NCBI GenBank assembly: GCA_013396635.1
Contig: WBMW01001713.1
Span: forward strand, 2,113,907 to 2,177,906
Reading direction: 5' to 3'
DNA length: 64,000 nt
DNA from: Penelope pileata
Lineage: Eukaryota; Chordata; Aves; Galliformes; Cracidae
Position numbers and translations under genes: made by a program. Below the pieces are notes generated by a model. The model was not told where the DNA came from. It ran no database searches and saw only the letters and a list, made by a program, of their open reading frames with translations. This document shows positions 54,801 to 59,437 of this stretch, piece after piece (the stretch's first letter is position 1; each line of letters begins with the position of its first letter).

Positions 54801-55905
54801 TCGGATGATGGTCAGAGGAGCTCTGTGCTGCGGAAGAGCTTTAAGCAGGTGTTCTCTGGCATTTTAAATGAGCTGTTTGTACCCACTCTTCCTTCTTTTG
54901 AGAAAGTTTGAGCCTTATTGGATGCATCTCTAATGCTACCATGGTCGCTAAATACAATTTTAAATATGCTTGATTGGAGGTGGGCAATTTAGAGAGACTC
55001 CTGACAAGGCTTTATTATTTACCTGTTACTAAAACACCTCTTTGCCAGTAAGCAGTGAAATGGCATCGTGCTTGTCAACAGTTTAAAAGGAAACAAGTAG
55101 TCACTGAGTTGTTCTTCTGGCTGTAATAGTACAGAATCCATTTTGTATTAATGACCTCAAAGGCAATGAAGCATGATGCTTTCTGTGCAAATGAGTTGCA
55201 ATACTGCCACACAACACATGCTGGTGCTTTGTCTTCCTATCTAGAAGAACTGCAGAAGTTAGTAAATTCCCTTAGGTTTTCTAATTCTTAATCAAATAAT
55301 CTGAACTGCAGTAAAATCTTTTTTTTTTTTCCCCTTCCCCTTTTGAAGCCCTCGGCACAATTCTGTACCAGTTGAAGCTGCATGAAATCTTGCAAACAGG
55401 CAATTAGGGACTTTTAATGGAGCTCGTGCTGTTGGTCAAAAACATCCCATTAGCTGAGTTCTTTCAAGTGAAAAACTTGGGCAGGAATATGAAATCCTTT
55501 GAAACAAACAGCGTGGTGAAAGGTGGAAAATGTTCATGCAGTGCAATAGCCTGGTTCAAATAGATCGGAGCCCATTCTGCTATTCCAAGCATTTCCTGTA
55601 ATCTCTTGCAAAGACAGATATGCTGCTGGCAGATAGGGGCTGTTTGGGACTCTCTGGAACTTTGCAGGGGATGTTGTGGTGGAGCAACAGTTGTCATGTT
55701 GTTGTTTTTTGTTTTCCTTTTTTCCCTTCGACCCCCTCAGGTGCAGGAACTTCACGAGGAAGAAGCCCAGTGGGTGAACTACGATGAGGACGAGCTGTGT
55801 GTAAAGATGCAGTTGGCAGATGGGATCTTCGAGGCCTTAATCAGAGACACTGTCGATGTACTGAACCAGATAAATGCAAAACAGCAGAGATGGCTGCTTG
55901 TCTGA
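832..55905 (+). CDS. CEP350: CEP350 (CAP350), centrosome-associated protein 350; 36 coding exons, 5' end outside window
   Basis: Large centrosomal scaffold. Family knowledge: CEP350 sits at centrioles and the centrosome, recruits FOP/CEP43 and, with it, CEP19 for ciliogenesis, anchors and stabilises microtubules and supports centriole elongation. Join (inferred from AG/GT borders and phase): 832-875, 1682-1796, 2602-2734, 4515-5131, 5468-5578, 9389-9502, 12352-12495, 13673-14325, 14948-15069, 16238-17301, 18641-18794, 19359-19522, 20188-20377, 22144-22364, 22478-22641, 23446-23556, 23783-23923, 24726-24862, 25214-25333, 25589-25755, 26252-26448, 26955-27139, 27959-28046, 28421-28567, 29353-29510, 35672-35871, 37411-37622, 38800-38944, 41755-41915, 42459-42598, 43196-43278, 44321-46410, 47392-47793, 47881-48027, 49167-49289, 55741-55905. 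The exons sum to 9329 nt, which is 2 nt plus 3109 codons including the stop, with no frameshift. Human CEP350 is about 3117 residues, so only the initiator exon is missing. Recognition rests on the CAP-Gly domain and on near-identical blocks throughout, recalled from the mammalian protein rather than searched. Confidence 0.96.
907..946 (-). repeat. CR1 retroposon 3' end remnant
   Basis: Contains ttattaaggttggaagagac and taagatcag, the reverse complement of the conserved 3' segment of avian CR1 elements. Short and diverged. Confidence 0.6.
1178..1199. repeat. poly-T tract next to assembly gap
   Basis: About 22 T, followed by A-rich sequence and then N. Homopolymers of this kind commonly stop assemblies. 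Confidence 0.85.
1218..1308. other. assembly gap (91 N)
   Basis: Run of N in the intron between exons 1 and 2. True size and content unknown. The flanking exons join in phase, so no coding sequence need be missing. Confidence 0.99.
1682..1796 (+). CDS. CEP350: CEP350 exon 2 (residues 16-54)
   Basis: Acceptor attctag, donor gtaagt. Encodes LRHIENKLEIAPTSTAV followed by a lysine/serine-rich tail ending KISRK, a block strongly conserved in vertebrate CEP350. It ends in phase 1. The ATG at 1703 lies inside this exon and is not a start. Confidence 0.95.
2345..2403 (-). repeat. CR1 retroposon 3' end, truncated
   Basis: Reads agaatcatagaatggcttgg then gttggaagggaccttaaagg, the antisense form of the CR1 3' terminus. 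About 60 bases, typical of severely 5'-truncated CR1 copies in birds. Confidence 0.85.
2602..2734 (+). CDS. CEP350: CEP350 exon 3 (residues 54-98)
   Basis: Acceptor tgcttcag, donor gttagt. Encodes a very basic, serine-rich segment with the family signature SRSPLRATTLESNVKK and NRVEFREPL. It is likely disordered. It ends in phase 2, with the arginine codon completed by the next exon. Confidence 0.95.
2735..4514 (+). other. CEP350: CEP350 intron, no recognised element
   Basis: 1.8 kb of AT-rich unique sequence. Short frames here have no recognisable product. Confidence 0.8.
4515..5131 (+). CDS. CEP350: CEP350 exon 4 (residues 98-304)
   Basis: Acceptor tgcaccag, donor gtatgg. Begins divergent and acidic, then carries the conserved LNDRPAIDALQN block and, from about residue 234, an amphipathic charged helix (LEILKRRQHDAKLEKLKERI) predicted to form a coiled coil. 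It ends with the VYKG junction. A 187-codon opposite-strand frame over this exon is a shadow. Confidence 0.95.
5468..5578 (+). CDS. CEP350: CEP350 exon 5 (residues 304-341)
   Basis: Acceptor acttccag, donor gtgaca. Encodes ETKIRAPDGKIW and SRELYRDIAL, both family-typical. Length is 111 nt with phase 1 at both ends, so skipping would keep the frame. A following 3.8-kb intron isolates it from exon 6. Confidence 0.95.
5579..9388 (+). other. CEP350: CEP350 intron 3.8 kb
   Basis: T-run at about 7509-7522; otherwise unique AT-rich sequence. No repeat family or second gene recognised. Confidence 0.8.
9389..9502 (+). CDS. CEP350: CEP350 exon 6 (residues 341-379)
   Basis: Acceptor gtttttag, donor gtgact. 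A second AG two bases downstream would put a stop in frame soon after, so 9389 is the supported start. Encodes lysine-rich sequence with PVRKVQKLTR. It is 114 nt, phase 1-1, and is skippable in frame. Confidence 0.92.
9503..12351 (+). other. CEP350: CEP350 intron 2.8 kb
   Basis: Holds a GT microsatellite at 9730-9750, A-tracts near 10529 and 11190, and a 127-codon plus-strand frame at 9769-10152 that I do not accept as a gene. Confidence 0.8.
9730..9750. repeat. (GT)n microsatellite
   Basis: Ten uninterrupted GT units directly visible; likely polymorphic. Confidence 0.95.
12352..12495 (+). CDS. CEP350: CEP350 exon 7 (residues 379-427)
   Basis: Acceptor attgtgcag, donor gtaagt. No ATG-initiated frame marks this exon; it was found by phase and similarity. 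It encodes SASSWREGQKLAKKILGPAP, a well-conserved CEP350 block, followed by a basic stretch ending RERAAKS. Length is 144 nt, phase 1-1. Confidence 0.94.
12931..12977. repeat. AT-rich (TA)n-like simple repeat
   Basis: Alternating AT with repeated units of atataat/acatataat. Intronic. Confidence 0.85.
13673..14325 (+). CDS. CEP350: CEP350 exon 8 (residues 427-644), charged coiled coil
   Basis: Acceptor tttaacag, donor gtatag. Contains the conserved NKDFLPLEIRGILDDLQLDS motif, a basic linker (SHSPTKRKPDR), and from about residue 548 to 600 a long single helix rich in K, E, Q and R beginning HYDTDEVRQYIIRQQEERKK. This is the first strong coiled coil of the protein. It ends in phase 0. Confidence 0.97.
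14948..15069 (+). CDS. CEP350: CEP350 exon 9 (residues 645-685)
   Basis: Acceptor atttctag, donor gtgagc. Encodes PGYQPSGESDKENK followed by a serine cluster (ASSSSDMSLSEP). The KEN at 14984-14992 is an APC/C-type degron motif in a disordered, acidic/polar setting. It ends in phase 2. Confidence 0.95.
16238..17301 (+). CDS. CEP350: CEP350 exon 10 (residues 685-1040)
   Basis: Acceptor catttcag, donor gtaagg. The second-largest coding exon. The first third is divergent and proline/leucine-rich. Then come conserved blocks: KLDRIEALKATAASLSSRIE (short helix), SARIQKMLGTCVSH, DDNLPGVGNLSEFKKLPE, the acidic phosphosite-like EGPLLSDGSLSEEEGG, and WEELAKGSPHSVINIF near the end. It is mostly disordered with short conserved motifs, typical of a docking scaffold. 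Confidence 0.97.
17302..18640 (+). other. CEP350: CEP350 intron 1.3 kb
   Basis: Unique sequence with T-rich stretches near 18290-18330. Nothing else recognised. Confidence 0.75.
18641..18794 (+). CDS. CEP350: CEP350 exon 11 (residues 1040-1091)
   Basis: Acceptor ctctttag, donor gtaact. Encodes a poorly conserved linker with LLRPLLPAMSPPES followed by the family-typical SYEDDFASS. It ends in phase 2. Confidence 0.92.
19359..19522 (+). CDS. CEP350: CEP350 exon 12 (residues 1091-1146)
   Basis: Acceptor cttttcag, donor gtaagt. Serine-rich low-complexity segment (SQHSSGPRSAASSRSSASS) ending in a lysine cluster (KKRGKKE). The serine block is conserved in kind with mammalian CEP350. Confidence 0.93.
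20188..20377 (+). CDS. CEP350: CEP350 exon 13 (residues 1146-1209)
   Basis: Acceptor attcttag, donor gtaacg. Starts LESFNGSS and ends DTDNTLENLSGHS, which matches the family; the middle is divergent. It is polar and likely disordered. It ends in phase 2. Confidence 0.93.
20378..22143 (+). other. CEP350: CEP350 intron 1.8 kb
   Basis: Unique AT-rich sequence, no recognised repeat or gene. Confidence 0.75.
22144..22364 (+). CDS. CEP350: CEP350 exon 14 (residues 1209-1283)
   Basis: Acceptor tctgtcag, donor gtgagt. Begins SDKGRSQKTPTSSPSP, a conserved Ser/Thr-Pro cluster suited to proline-directed kinases, then a divergent glycine/serine-rich stretch. It is separated from exon 15 by only 113 bases. 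Confidence 0.94.
22478..22641 (+). CDS. CEP350: CEP350 exon 15 (residues 1283-1337)
   Basis: Acceptor cctgcag, donor gtagtg. Encodes MRFSPAGLQHR, then a helix LNYLTAIEESVRQLADVERV continuing to SLAQILK. This begins the second helical region. It ends in phase 0. Confidence 0.96.
22808..22828. repeat. poly-T tract (21 T)
   Basis: Uninterrupted T-run in the intron after exon 15, followed directly by two copies of gttgac. Confidence 0.95.
22970..23085 (-). repeat. CR1 retroposon 3' end, truncated
   Basis: Starts tggaatcctagaatggtttg and ggctggaagggacctgaaag, then the characteristic gctcaaagccccatccctga region. About 115 bases of antisense CR1. Confidence 0.85.
23446..23556 (+). CDS. CEP350: CEP350 exon 16 (residues 1338-1374)
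   Basis: Acceptor tctgtag, donor gtaatg. A pure heptad-like charged helix (ERDLALLKIKAEQEALESQ). It is 111 nt with phase 0-0, so it is skippable in frame with loss of about five heptads. Confidence 0.96.
23783..23923 (+). CDS. CEP350: CEP350 exon 17 (residues 1375-1421)
   Basis: Acceptor tgcatag, donor gtgaga. Continues the helix with VHAESLQHLAQSRQEAVEAL and further alanine/glutamine-rich turns. It is 141 nt, phase 0-0. Confidence 0.95.
24726..24862 (+). CDS. CEP350: CEP350 exon 18 (residues 1422-1467)
   Basis: Acceptor gtactcag, donor gttttg. Encodes MTELARTQISDTV and FDHQRQHHSEFMKQLRARTD, both family-typical. The donor departs from consensus at +3 to +5; no better in-frame donor is present nearby, and phase 2 joins correctly to exon 19. 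Confidence 0.9.
25214..25333 (+). CDS. CEP350: CEP350 exon 19 (residues 1467-1507)
   Basis: Acceptor tttctcag, donor gtaaga. Polar, serine-rich linker with DSYSESS and HDRR at its end, matching the family. It is 120 nt, phase 2-2. Confidence 0.92.
25589..25755 (+). CDS. CEP350: CEP350 exon 20 (residues 1507-1563)
   Basis: Acceptor ttaaacag, donor gttagc. Contains SPSVPSSKENEKKLS, with a second KEN motif at 25632-25640, and an acidic tail ending SLPDEK. Likely disordered. Confidence 0.94.
26252..26448 (+). CDS. CEP350: CEP350 exon 21 (residues 1563-1628)
   Basis: Acceptor tccctcag, donor gtaggt. Encodes EYSLKFDESMTEDEIEEKSF and RSLLPSESHRR, among the best conserved short blocks in the protein, followed by an acidic DDSDEEVSPEK. 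It ends in phase 0. The frame runs on 41 codons into the intron, so retention would truncate the protein. Confidence 0.97.
26955..27139 (+). CDS. CEP350: CEP350 exon 22 (residues 1629-1690)
   Basis: Acceptor ctttcag, donor gtaaga. Encodes SFSKFTMEMVRQYMKEEEMR and KAELAWLEHQKK; essentially invariant among vertebrates as I recall the protein. Start of the central long coiled coil. It ends in phase 2. Confidence 0.97.
27959..28046 (+). CDS. CEP350: CEP350 exon 23 (residues 1690-1719)
   Basis: Acceptor tttgcag, donor gtaact. Encodes HLRDKGEDDKMPPIRKRQRG and then LLLRLQQEK. Short (88 nt), highly conserved, continuing the coiled coil. Confidence 0.97.
28421..28567 (+). CDS. CEP350: CEP350 exon 24 (residues 1720-1768)
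   Basis: Acceptor cctaaaag (weak pyrimidine tract at its 3' end), donor gtaagt. Encodes EIKRLQEANKAARKERQLIL and IRQTTMKLQEKLKSAGENK, continuous helix. It is 147 nt, phase 0-0. Confidence 0.97.
29298..29325. repeat. A-rich simple repeat, AAAAT-like
   Basis: Runs of A separated by single T, 28 bases before exon 25's acceptor at 29352. Confidence 0.85.
29353..29510 (+). CDS. CEP350: CEP350 exon 25 (residues 1769-1821)
   Basis: Acceptor aattgcag, donor gtaact. An acidic divergent start is followed by SPSPISISSSETSSIMQKLK, then a basic helix KKMRSRMDEK that runs into exon 26. Precedes a 6.2-kb intron. Confidence 0.97.
29511..35671 (+). other. CEP350: CEP350 intron 6.2 kb
   Basis: Second-largest intron. 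Contains a perfect 20-bp tandem duplication (31233-31272). Two minus-strand open stretches (34180-34533 and about 34988-35310) have no product I recognise. Otherwise unique AT-rich sequence. Confidence 0.75.
31233..31272. repeat. perfect 20-bp tandem duplication
   Basis: Two adjacent identical copies of aagaattgcacattaattaa. Confidence 0.97.
35672..35871 (+). CDS. CEP350: CEP350 exon 26 (residues 1821-1888)
   Basis: Acceptor cctgtcag, donor gtaata. Encodes FLTKREQKLMQRRQHAEELL and AEEAEIRRIEKQALAAWDKE, a nearly unbroken charged helix that completes the central coiled coil. It ends with a lysine/glutamate tail. Confidence 0.97.
35872..37410 (+). other. CEP350: CEP350 intron 1.5 kb
   Basis: Unique sequence, nothing recognised. 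Confidence 0.75.
37411..37622 (+). CDS. CEP350: CEP350 exon 27 (residues 1888-1958)
   Basis: Acceptor aatctcag, donor gtgagt. Acidic and proline/serine-rich linker (ASEEESPVPS, SSVPEDLGSP, SSTSPGK) with repeated S-P sites. Likely disordered and regulatory. Confidence 0.95.
38800..38944 (+). CDS. CEP350: CEP350 exon 28 (residues 1959-2007)
   Basis: Acceptor cacatag, donor gtaagt. No ATG-initiated frame marks it; identified by phase and by SSKGSHRTGGQ and WSDESLSLTQS. Serine-rich linker, ending in phase 1. Confidence 0.94.
38945..41754 (+). other. CEP350: CEP350 intron 2.8 kb
   Basis: Unique sequence, nothing recognised beyond small A/T runs. Confidence 0.75.
41755..41915 (+). CDS. CEP350: CEP350 exon 29 (residues 2007-2060)
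   Basis: Acceptor tttttcag, donor gttagg. Encodes SDIEGRIRALKDELRKRKSV and EQKKRQKERLKAQEASLIKQ, a strongly charged coiled coil. Not marked by any ATG-initiated frame on the plus strand. It ends in phase 0. Confidence 0.97.
42377..42394. repeat. 18-bp perfect palindrome beside tagttata direct repeats
   Basis: Reads tagttatacgtataacta, its own reverse complement; flanked by three copies of gtagttata at 42370, 42400 and 42410. Lies 65-80 bases upstream of exon 30. Confidence 0.95.
42459..42598 (+). CDS. CEP350: CEP350 exon 30 (residues 2061-2107)
   Basis: Acceptor ttgttcag, donor gtaaat. Finishes the coiled coil with SYDEFIKKTEAELSQDLE and passes into a proline/lysine linker (KPQIKTPSS, KPKIKAPPL). 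An 18-bp palindrome lies 65 bases upstream of the acceptor. Confidence 0.96.
43196..43278 (+). CDS. CEP350: CEP350 exon 31 (residues 2107-2135)
   Basis: Acceptor acttcag, donor gtacgt. Encodes PETAKNWKSLTESERSRASL and ESIAEH. At 83 nt it is the smallest internal exon after exon 1, and has no ATG-initiated frame. Family-typical. Confidence 0.95.
43961..44067 (-). repeat. CR1 retroposon 3' end, truncated
   Basis: aatcatagaatggtctaggt and ggaagggatctttaaaaatc, then a diverged ctgctatgggcagg and ctaccagatcacgctgctga segment. About 107 bases, antisense, ending about 250 bases before exon 32. Confidence 0.85.
44321..46410 (+). CDS. CEP350: CEP350 exon 32 (residues 2135-2831), acidic linker plus CAP-Gly domain
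   Basis: Acceptor ctttcaag, donor gtgagt; 2090 nt. The first kilobase is a fast-evolving acidic, serine-rich linker (about residues 2135-2470) ending in the conserved SLSLSGSMHSDRLLELKSPT region. The CAP-Gly domain follows at 45349-45543 (residues 2478-2542), with GTLRFKG, FAKGFWAGVELDKPEG, NNNGTYDG and KHGIFAPPQKI. After it come an acidic linker and conserved helices LLDLLTKEKNQLEAQL and DTVNQLQQIKKVRNEKIQLS. CAP-Gly domains bind microtubules or EEY/F-type tails. The continuous frame runs to a stop at 46468-46470 in the intron, but the EISSPDMCPRP-type junction and phase place the donor at 46411. Confidence 0.97.
45349..45543 (+). other. CEP350: CAP-Gly domain coding segment
   Basis: About 65 residues with the glycine and hydrophobic pattern of CAP-Gly domains: IGDRVLV, PGTLRFKG, FAKGFWAGVELDKPEG, YFDCKEKHGIFAPPQ. 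The usual GKNDG binding motif is replaced by GNNNG, which I recall is also so in mammalian CEP350. Confidence 0.95.
47392..47793 (+). CDS. CEP350: CEP350 exon 33 (residues 2832-2965)
   Basis: Acceptor attcacag, donor gtacgg. Opens with ESPVFGASGQEELAKRLAEL and then FLSVLGDDQDWFDEDYGLSS, the most distinctive C-terminal signature of the family; a divergent middle is followed by LLAVPHTAVEVE and LWKLKELGHDL. It is 402 nt, phase 0-0. The intron after it is only 87 bases, and retention would end the protein at 47841. Confidence 0.97.
47881..48027 (+). CDS. CEP350: CEP350 exon 34 (residues 2966-3014)
   Basis: Acceptor tttgttaag, donor gtagga. Encodes VVFDLTREIFGEIFAEDPNL, WMKPCRI, YFRRVKDPNDLDEIK. 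It is the first part of the C-terminal globular module, phase 0-0. Confidence 0.97.
48382..48402. repeat. (AT)n simple repeat
   Basis: Short AT alternation in the intron after exon 34. Confidence 0.8.
49167..49289 (+). CDS. CEP350: CEP350 exon 35 (residues 3015-3055)
   Basis: Acceptor ttctgtag, donor gtgagt. Encodes NFIAAEVLKFFSLRKEPNNK and DWQKMMKFGRKKRDRVDHIL, with no ATG-initiated frame. A 125-codon opposite-strand frame over it is a shadow. Phase 0-0; followed by the largest intron (6451 bases). Confidence 0.97.
49290..55740 (+). other. CEP350: CEP350 last intron, 6.5 kb
   Basis: Largest intron. It becomes pyrimidine- and GC-richer after about 53.5 kb, with three spaced copies of ccaggatctt (53821-53867) and overlapping long open frames caused by composition. 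No second gene recognised. Confidence 0.75.
53821..53867. repeat. three ccaggatctt units at 18-19 base spacing
   Basis: Copies at 53821, 53840 and 53858 within a CT-rich segment; a degenerate short minisatellite. Confidence 0.8.
55741..55905 (+). CDS. CEP350: CEP350 exon 36, terminal coding exon (residues 3056-3109 and stop)
   Basis: Acceptor accccctcag after a long pyrimidine tract. Encodes VQELHEEEAQWVNYDEDELC and then MQLADGIFEALIRDTVDVLN, ending LLV and TGA at 55903-55905. The C-terminus matches vertebrate CEP350 nearly residue for residue. The frame is open about 45 codons upstream into the intron, but the acceptor and homology begin at 55741. Confidence 0.98.
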   Translation: MQELHEEEAQWVNYDEDELCVKMQLADGIFEALIRDTVDVLNQINAKQQRWLLV

Positions 55906-56809
55906 CAGTGCTGAAAATAAACTTCCAGCTGCGTAAGCACTGAGTCACGGGCCTTTCTGAGTCCCCTGACCTACTCTCCACCCTACAAGCACTGCTGCTG
56001 GACTTCCACGTGTGGGTTTAAAGGCGGTTCGGATGTGACTGCAGGAACCTGAATTTGCATCCTCTGCCACTAGAGACCTTGCACTGGATTTGTTGCTTGG
56101 AGCAAGCTGGTCCCTCGCTGAGGCTGTGTGTGTGCCAATGCAGTTATGCCCCGTAGCTGTCAGCAGCTGTCTGTGGCCCCTTGCCTGGGGCTGGGACTTT
56201 CAGCCTGTGCTCTGGCAGGGTTTGGGTTAACTTGGGAGATTGGCTCTTTTGCTGGAGTGGCTGTCAGCCATCAGTGCACGAGTTGTCTTTAGACATGTGA
56301 GTAATTTAGGGAAGAAGTGTCAGGTTTTGGACATAAATGGATATTTACTGTGCTGACCAGTGTTAAAACCCTGACACCTCTTCTCCTGCAGCCCTAACAA
56401 TGTGCATCAGTTTCTTCTGCTCCAGAGCCCAGTTAATTCCCTTCTCAGTGAAGCTGGTTTCCATCTTTCTTCCTGTGATGTGGTACCAGATACGGTGCCA
56501 GTCAGTCCAGGGAAGCGAGTTGATGTTGCTTTTTGCATTCAAGGAAAGAGTTCTTACTGCTTTTCCTGTGTAACGTGCTTTGATCCAGAGGTGGAGCAAG
56601 ATGGAGGCTGCCTGATGCCAGACGTGAGAGATGAGCCCACGGACAACTTTCCTCCTGCCACGCAGCACTTCTTGACTTCCTGGAGCACCAGCTGCTCCTA
56701 GATAACAGATACTCAGGATTCTCTCGGGCACGAACCATGCAGGAGTGGAAAATGTTTCCTTGCAAAAATCTGGCCTTCACACCCTCAGCTTTCTCCTCTC
56801 TTGTCACCT

Positions 56810-56815
56810 AATAAA
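56810..56815 (+). terminator. possible proximal poly(A) signal AATAAA
   Basis: Canonical hexamer in the 3' UTR about 900 bases after the stop codon. It would give a short 3' UTR lacking the Pumilio-type sites. Use is unproven. Confidence 0.35.
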
Positions 56816-59231
56816 TTGGAGAAGCTGTTACTTGAACAATTTAGGGAACAGAGCGTATTCACCAAAGAAAAGCAGTGCTTGACTGACTGCACATTTTGTG
56901 TTTGTGGGCTTTTTTTTTTTTTAATTTATTTTCAGATAATTTATTGAGTGGGTTATAGGAGAGCGTCCTGTGCAGTTGGCTGGGCTATCTTAAATTTTGA
57001 GACAGCCAAACCTGAGAAGGTGTCTGTTCTGGGAACTCCCAGAGTCTGTATTCTTTGCACAAATCCTACAACTTCTTGAGACAGATACGGGGAAGGTGAG
57101 AAGAACCAAGCCTCAGTCACTGGGGTGGGAAGTGAAGGCAGGACTGGGGATGGAGCTTCTCTGCACCCAGTTCAGAGACGAGGGATTGCTGAGGGGGCTG
57201 AGCTGGAAACTCATGTGAAACGTCCCTGTTCCGTCTGTGTCCTTCCTTTCCTAGAACTTCCAGGCCGTGGGCAGCCATTATTATGGGCTCCATTCAGCGC
57301 TGGGTAGAACTGCAGTGTCCTGCCAAGTTCTCCTCCTGATCAGTCCCTCCCGTTCTGGTGTTTTTTTTCTTGGATGAACACAGACAATCTGGGGTCCAAC
57401 GTTGATGCCTTAATAGTGGATGCCCCGTTTGTTATACGGGGACGAGATGCAGAGAGAGTCAGATCCTCTGGGCAGCTGGAGTGCAGGGAGATGCTTTGAA
57501 GCCCTTTTGGAGGTCCCCCAGAGATGCTGCTGTCCACAGTAGGCACGGTGGGACAACATCAGCCTTCTTTTATCTGCTTGGTTCTTGGGCTTCTTACTGT
57601 GCAGACCTCTGCTACTGCTCTATTATTATTTTTTTTTTGGAAGGCTATCATTGGAACATTTGCATTTTGCACAACGACGTGTGGCTGGTGGTAATTCTTC
57701 AGGGGCAGCGCTGGGAGCCGTTGGATTTCTCAGAGGTCCAAGCAAACTCTCAGCTGTAGAATTGCCAGCGCCTCGCTTGTGAGTGAGTGGTGAGCCACGT
57801 TCATGGCAGCTTACTGAGTGGAGGATCCAGGAGGAGCTCGTGGTGTACAGGAGCAGCTCCAACAGGGCATGGGCACGTCTGTCCCACAGCAGTGGCCTTG
57901 CTGCAAGTCAGATGGGCTCGGCAGAGCAACGTTCAGCTTTTTTTTTCCCTGAGTGATTCACTGAAGTGTCGTGATGCTGAACTGTGAAATTCTTGAATGC
58001 TTAAAATAGAAGCCAGCTGAAGCTGCTGCATTTAACCTGCATGGTGTCACCGATTGGGTCACTGCCTCAGATTCCCTTTCCTGGGTGTATCTTTTTTTCA
58101 ATGGAGACAATTGTTATTTTTATAGGTAGCAATTAAACAAGAGGAGGCAGAAACCCGCAGCGCAGGTTTGTGGTTGGAGGATCAGAGCAGTGCAGGGCTG
58201 AGGAGGATGCCAGGCATCACGGAGGCTCTCAGCTGTCCCGTGGGGCTCTTCTGGGGTGCCCAGCAGCAGGCTGCACAGCTGGACCACTGGAGATCATGTG
58301 CCTGGTGTCTTGCTGCTTTGGATCAGCAGTGGTTTGGTACCCTCAGCAGGAGCAGCAGCAAACTGTACAAATAATGGCTTTATTCCTTTGCAAGCATCAC
58401 CGTTTATTTTTGGTAGCAATCCTTGACAGGAGCAACCCTAAAAAGACTTGAACATAGGTGATTGATCTTCTCAATACCTCACGTGTGTTCAGCTGCTTTG
58501 AGTTGAGTGTGCGCTCAGCGCCCCGGGCGCGTGGAGTTCCCTTTGGACCGATGATGGCTGCGACGAAGCGATGGTCGTGTCTGGTGACAGAGGGCTGGGG
58601 GAGTCTGGAGTCTTAGGAGCAGAGGCTGAGTGCTGTACCTCTCCTCTCCCCAACGATCCCACTAAAAGAACGGGACGCTGCGAGCCGAGCCGCCTGTGGG
58701 AAGAGGCTCGTTGCTCCCAAGGTGGAACGAGGGATGGAAAATCCCGTCTTGTTCACTTTCCTTTCTTGAAAAAGTGGCCTTAGCTTTTTGCAATACTTGA
58801 ATAAGTGTGTACCTGCAGAAGATCTTCAGTAGCACAGAGAGAGACCTTTTGAGTGACCGTTCTGCACGGAACTGGGCGCAGTTCTGCCTTTCCTATCCCT
58901 TTGCTACCTTCAGACCAGGAGGAAAATAGAGAACTTTCCAGCAGAGAACCCGTTGAATCTTACAGAGGTATTTAGTGCACCTGAAGTGTTTACAAATCAA
59001 CTAAAACGGAGAAAAGGAAACTATTGAACTTGTAATTTAATCACGAAATGCAAAAATATATACAGAGGACAGAGGAATACTGTAATTAACCCACGTTTAA
59101 TAGGTTTTTTTTTTCCTTGACTTTGCAGAGCCTTTTGATACACGTTTGCAAAGCCGCCTTTCGGGAGGCCCCGTCTCCCCCTGTACTGTGTTGTGGAGAT
59201 ACTAAAAAGAAAAACCTGTTTACTGTGTACG

Positions 59232-59435
59232 TGTAAATAACCTGGTAACTCGGTTTTTGGGCCAGTTTCAGCAAACGTTCACACCCAGAGCAGCTTTGCA
59301 CAGTAGACAGACTCGAGGATGTGGAGGGGTTTTTGTAATTAAGAGCTGTAAAATAACCAGGGGGGTCCCTGTGTACACCAGTGTAAATATCTTTGGTAAC
59401 TGAAATGTACTTTAAGAGAACAAAATGTGTAAATA
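59232..59435 (+). promoter_or_regulatory. cluster of three Pumilio-type octamers TGTAAATA
   Basis: Perfect matches to the PUF consensus UGUANAUA at 59232-59239, 59382-59389 and 59428-59435, all on the transcript strand; the last overlaps AATAAA by four bases. I found no other copy in the rest of the 3' UTR. Binding is inferred. Confidence 0.6.
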
Positions 59436-59437
59436 AA
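59432..59437 (+). terminator. CEP350: poly(A) signal AATAAA of CEP350
   Basis: Canonical hexamer followed within about 25 bases by a GT/T-rich stretch (ttaatcttgtttcctgcttc) that fits a downstream element. It is the last canonical signal before the sequence turns GC-rich, and the resulting 3' UTR length fits the family. Confidence 0.8.
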
